64,000 bases of DNA from an uncultured Pelagibacteraceae bacterium. GTDB lineage: Bacteria > Pseudomonadota > Alphaproteobacteria > Pelagibacterales > Pelagibacteraceae. Shown one piece after another: positions 60,988-64,000 of the stretch. Where the stretch lies: NCBI GenBank assembly GCA_902517495.1, contig CABYCO010000001.1, forward strand, positions 92,275-156,274, written 5' to 3'. A model generated the notes under the pieces. The model did not search any database. It had not been told where the DNA came from and saw only the letters and a list, made by a program, of their open reading frames with translations. Made by a program: the position numbers and the translations under genes. Position 1 is the first letter of the stretch, and every line of letters begins with the position of its first letter.

Positions 60988-62445
60988 ATGAATTCGATTG
61001 TAATAGGATCAGGTTTTGGTGGTATGGCTGCAGCATTAAGGTTAAAAGCTAAGGGCCATAATGTAACCTTGGTTGAAAAACATGAAGATTTAGGCGGACG
61101 AGCAAGAGTTTTTAAAAAAAATGGATTTACATTTGATGGTGGTCCAACCGTGATAACAGCACCCTACTTAATTGATGAATTATTTCAGCTTTTTAATAAA
61201 AATTCTAAAGATTATTTAGAAATTAAATCTTTAAAAACTTGGTATCAATTTGTTTTTGAAGATGGTTTTAAGTTTGACTATTCTGGTGATGAAGAAGAAA
61301 TGGTTAATCAAATAAAAAAGATTAACGAAAAAGATGTAAACGGATATAAAAATTTAGTTAATTTTACAAAAAAGATTTTTGATAAAGGTTTTACTGAACT
61401 ATCAGATGTCCCATTTGATAAACCCTCTTTTATGTTAAAGCAAATACCCTCTTTATTTAATCTAAAGAGTTATAAATCTGTTTATGGTTTGGTTTCCTCA
61501 TATATAGAAGATGAAAAATTAAGAAGATTACTTAGTATGCATCCTCTATTGGTAGGTGGTAATCCTTTCACAACAACATCAATATATGGATTAATTTTAT
61601 ATTTAGAAAAAAAATGGGGAATTCACTATTCAATGGGTGGCACTGGTCAAATAATAAATGGTATGGAAAAACTAATGAATGAAGAAAATATAAAAATATT
61701 AAAAGGTTGCGAAGTAAATAAAATCATATCAAATAAAAATAAAATAACTGGGGTTGAACTAAATAATGGAGATAGAATAGAAGCAGATAATGTTATTTGT
61801 AACGCCGATCCACCTGCAGTTTACTCAAAATTAGCAAACACAAATAGTAGTAATTCTATTTTTAATTGGAAAATGAAAAGAATGGAATATTCAATGGGTT
61901 TGTTTGTTTATTATTTTGGAACCAAAAAAGTTTACGATGATGTTGAACATCATACAATCAAATTTGGAGATAAGTACAAGGAACACTTGGAAGATATTTT
62001 TAACAATAAAAAATTAAATGACGATATTAGTTACTATTTACATAGACCGACAGCTACAGATAAATCGATGGCGCCTGATAATCATGATTGTTTTTATGTG
62101 TTGGTACCAGTTCCTAATAACCAATCTGGTATAGACTGGTCTATTGAGGGAGGTAAAATGAAAAACCTAGTTATTAAAAAAATGGAGGAAAGTTTACTAC
62201 CTAATCTAAGTGAAAATATTGTTGAGGATTTTTACTTAACTCCTGATTATTTTGAGAAAGAGTTAAATACAAAATATGGCTCAGGTTTTTCTATTCAACC
62301 AAAATTTACTCAATCAGCTTATTTTAGATTTCATAATAAATCAGAGATTTTTGATGGTTTATATTTTGTTGGAGCAGGTACTCACCCTGGAGCAGGTGTG
62401 CCAGGAGTACTATCTTCAGCAAAAGTCTTAGACAAAATTTTGTAA
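60988..62445 (+). CDS. crtI: Phytoene desaturase
   Basis: CrtI-type flavoenzyme that takes phytoene to lycopene. N-terminal FAD motif IGSGFGGMAAALRLKAKG, VEKHEDLGGRARVF and FTFDGGPTVITAP, and the C-terminal CrtI signature GAGTHPGAGVPGVLSSA, are clear. Length 485 is typical. First of a crtI-crtB-crtY series; its stop overlaps the crtB ATG by 1 base. Confidence 0.95.
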   Translation: MNSIVIGSGFGGMAAALRLKAKGHNVTLVEKHEDLGGRARVFKKNGFTFDGGPTVITAPYLIDELFQLFNKNSKDYLEIKSLKTWYQFVFEDGFKFDYSGDEEEMVNQIKKINEKDVNGYKNLVNFTKKIFDKGFTELSDVPFDKPSFMLKQIPSLFNLKSYKSVYGLVSSYIEDEKLRRLLSMHPLLVGGNPFTTTSIYGLILYLEKKWGIHYSMGGTGQIINGMEKLMNEENIKILKGCEVNKIISNKNKITGVELNNGDRIEADNVICNADPPAVYSKLANTNSSNSIFNWKMKRMEYSMGLFVYYFGTKKVYDDVEHHTIKFGDKYKEHLEDIFNNKKLNDDISYYLHRPTATDKSMAPDNHDCFYVLVPVPNNQSGIDWSIEGGKMKNLVIKKMEESLLPNLSENIVEDFYLTPDYFEKELNTKYGSGFSIQPKFTQSAYFRFHNKSEIFDGLYFVGAGTHPGAGVPGVLSSAKVLDKIL

Positions 62446-63296
62446 TGGAGAAAAAGAGTTTTCTATCAATATACGCAAAATCATTTAACTGGGCTGGTTT
62501 TTTTCTTCCGAATGAAACTTATTTGAAATGTTCTAATTTATACGATTTTTGCAGAACTTTAGACAATATAGCAGACGACGAAGGTATAATTGATGTTAAG
62601 TTAAGAAGATTTTTAAACTTCAAAAATAATTTTATCAATAAAGAATTTCAGAACCATATAATTAAAAATATGTGGGTATTAATGGATGAATATAATATTT
62701 CCACAAAAATTGTAGAAGACTTATTCGATGGTGTGGAGTCTGATATTCAAAATGAAGTAAGATTAAGTTCAAAAAAGGAATTATTAATTTATTCATATAG
62801 AGTAGCGGGAACTGTTGGATTAATGATGGCAAAAATTCTAAATGTTACAGATTCTAGCTCTCTTAAATCAGCTATAGATTTAGGTATAGCAATGCAGCTT
62901 ACAAATATTTCTAGAGATGTAATAGAAGATTCTAAAAATAAAAGGTTTTATATAAAACATAATTTTGAAGCCATAAAAGAAACATTGGCAACTGCAGATT
63001 TATTTTATGATAGTAGCTTTTCTTCAATAAAGGATATTCCATTTAGTCTTAGATTCTCAATTTTGGTTGCAAGAAGAGTTTATAGGCAGATAGGTAGAAA
63101 TATTATTAAAAAGCAAACAATTCAAAATTATAACCAATCAGGTAAAATTTTTGTTAGTAATAGTGGCAAAATATTTCAAACAATATTATCTATATATGAC
63201 TTGCTTAAACTATCATTGATTAAAAACCATAATCATCTTAGAGATAAAGAACACGAATTAATTAATGAAAAAATAAATTTAAATGAAAGATTTTGA
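62445..63296 (+). CDS. crtB: Phytoene synthase
   Basis: Condenses two geranylgeranyl diphosphates to phytoene. The two Asp-rich motifs appear as YDFCRTLDNIADDEG near residue 28 and LTNISRDVIEDSKNKRFYI (short form NISRDVIED) near residue 150, with SYRVAGTVGLMMAKIL between. Length 283 is typical. Overlaps crtY by 14 bases. Confidence 0.94.
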   Translation: MEKKSFLSIYAKSFNWAGFFLPNETYLKCSNLYDFCRTLDNIADDEGIIDVKLRRFLNFKNNFINKEFQNHIIKNMWVLMDEYNISTKIVEDLFDGVESDIQNEVRLSSKKELLIYSYRVAGTVGLMMAKILNVTDSSSLKSAIDLGIAMQLTNISRDVIEDSKNKRFYIKHNFEAIKETLATADLFYDSSFSSIKDIPFSLRFSILVARRVYRQIGRNIIKKQTIQNYNQSGKIFVSNSGKIFQTILSIYDLLKLSLIKNHNHLRDKEHELINEKINLNERF

Positions 63297-64000
63297 TTTT
63301 GTAATAATTGGTGGAGGTTGTGCAGGATTATCTTTAGCTTATGAGCTGGAAATAAAAGACAAATTAAAAAATAAAACTTTAGCAATTATTGAGCCTAGAG
63401 ACGAATACCAAAAAGATAAAACATGGTCCTTCTGGAAAACATACTCGCATAATTTTGATGATTGTGTAAAAAAGAACTGGAAACATTTTTCTATAAATAT
63501 ACCGCACAAAACTAAACATCTAGAGTGTGATGGTTACCCATATCAAACCATAGATAGCGGGTTATTTTATGAAAAGATAAATAATAAATTAAAAGAAAAT
63601 AAGAATATTTATTTTTATAAAAATGAAGAGAATATAAATTTAGATAATTCGTTAGTTTTTAATAGTGTTCCAAATTTAAAAAATCAAAATTATGGCCTCT
63701 GGCAACATTTCTGTGGCGTTGAAATAGAAACAAAAAAAGATTTTTTTGACGAAGAAATTATAAATTTAATGGACTTTGACTGTGAACAAAGAGGAAGTGT
63801 TCACTTTTTTTATACTCTTCCGTACTCAAAAAAAACAGCATTAATTGAAACTACTTGGCTATCTGAGATGAGGGATAACTCTCAAAAGGATTATGATAAG
63901 CAAATTAAAGAATATATTGAAAACAATTTAAACTTAAAAGATTATAAGATTACTTATAAAGAGGAAGGTGCAATACCCCTATTTTATCCTTTTAATCAAA
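63283..64000 (+). CDS. crtY: Lycopene beta-cyclase (partial, runs off right edge)
   Basis: CrtY-type cyclase that forms the rings of beta-carotene. I read an open frame from the ATG at 63283 to the window end, about 239 codons. It starts MKDFDFVIIGGGCAGLSLAY (dinucleotide loop), then DKTWSFW, YGLWQHFCGVEI and FFYTLPYSKKTALIETTWLS, all lycopene-cyclase blocks. In marine bacteria of this type beta-carotene is usually cut to retinal for proteorhodopsin; the cleavage and rhodopsin genes are not in view. Confidence 0.9.
   Translation, partial: MKDFDFVIIGGGCAGLSLAYELEIKDKLKNKTLAIIEPRDEYQKDKTWSFWKTYSHNFDDCVKKNWKHFSINIPHKTKHLECDGYPYQTIDSGLFYEKINNKLKENKNIYFYKNEENINLDNSLVFNSVPNLKNQNYGLWQHFCGVEIETKKDFFDEEIINLMDFDCEQRGSVHFFYTLPYSKKTALIETTWLSEMRDNSQKDYDKQIKEYIENNLNLKDYKITYKEEGAIPLFYPFNQ

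Overview
This window looks like chromosome from a SAR11-type alphaproteobacterium (Pelagibacterales, 'Candidatus Pelagibacter'-like). The reasons are strong A+T bias throughout, lysine/asparagine/isoleucine-rich proteins, almost no intergenic space, many overlapping genes, alphaproteobacterial gene orders (F0 ATP synthase genes with a b/b' pair and no F1 genes; ilvE next to a MarR/response-regulator pair; mutY, DUF721, dsbA and smc together), a CcrM methylase and a carotenoid/retinal pathway. The taxonomic call is inference from these features. I see no insertion sequence, prophage, integrase, CRISPR array or region of foreign composition.

Layout. 1-6.5 kb (minus strand): a division and wall cluster read mraZ, ftsZ, rsmH, ftsL, ftsI, then one open reading frame joining MurE to MurF (cut by the left edge). 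ftsZ sits second in the cluster instead of at its far end. A sigma-70-like promoter overlapping three MraZ-type boxes precedes mraZ. 6.7-7.0 kb: the RNase P RNA with its own promoter. 7.1-9.3 kb: an AmpD/AmiD-like amidase and mlaA-mlaC. 9.3-13.7 kb (minus): yqeY, dnaG, rpoD and two tRNAs. 13.7-18.1 kb: carA-carB. 18.1-20.4 kb: a circularly permuted ATP-grasp gene divergent from an Anbu proteasome-like peptidase. 20.4-25.7 kb: a 2OG-Fe(II) oxygenase, an ELM1-like protein, trxB, psiE, an NAD-dependent reductase and an aminotransferase. 25.7-32.4 kb: uvrB, a FolM-like reductase, a secreted hydrolase, folB, uvrC and pgsA.

32.4-36 kb: ilvE, a PetP/PetR-like MarR and response-regulator pair with a sensor kinase, and ubiK. 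36-42 kb: lgt, midA, pgeF, prs, rplY, pth and ychF. 42-44.5 kb (minus): petABC encoding cytochrome bc1. 44.6-50.3 kb: trmL, hemF and greA facing cca, tRNA-Gln, ispE and a TPR protein. 50.3-52.8 kb: a uracil-DNA glycosylase, an unlisted 44-residue membrane ORF, rnhB and ccrM, the last preceded by a cluster of GANTC sites. 52.8-58.6 kb: an FAD monooxygenase and mutY facing away from a DUF721 gene, dsbA and an unusually short smc. 58.6-61 kb: the F0 genes atpI-atpB-atpE-atpF'-atpF. 61-64 kb: crtI-crtB-crtY (the last cut by the right edge), probably feeding retinal synthesis.

The window is core housekeeping DNA, and I did not find a wholly new system. The points most worth checking are the SMC protein without a visible hinge, the DnaG whose zinc-finger ligands are mostly replaced, the MurE-MurF fusion and displaced ftsZ, the reduced Anbu/ATP-grasp locus, the GANTC cluster before ccrM, and five convergent gene pairs whose stop codons share one 4-base TTA(A/G) word.
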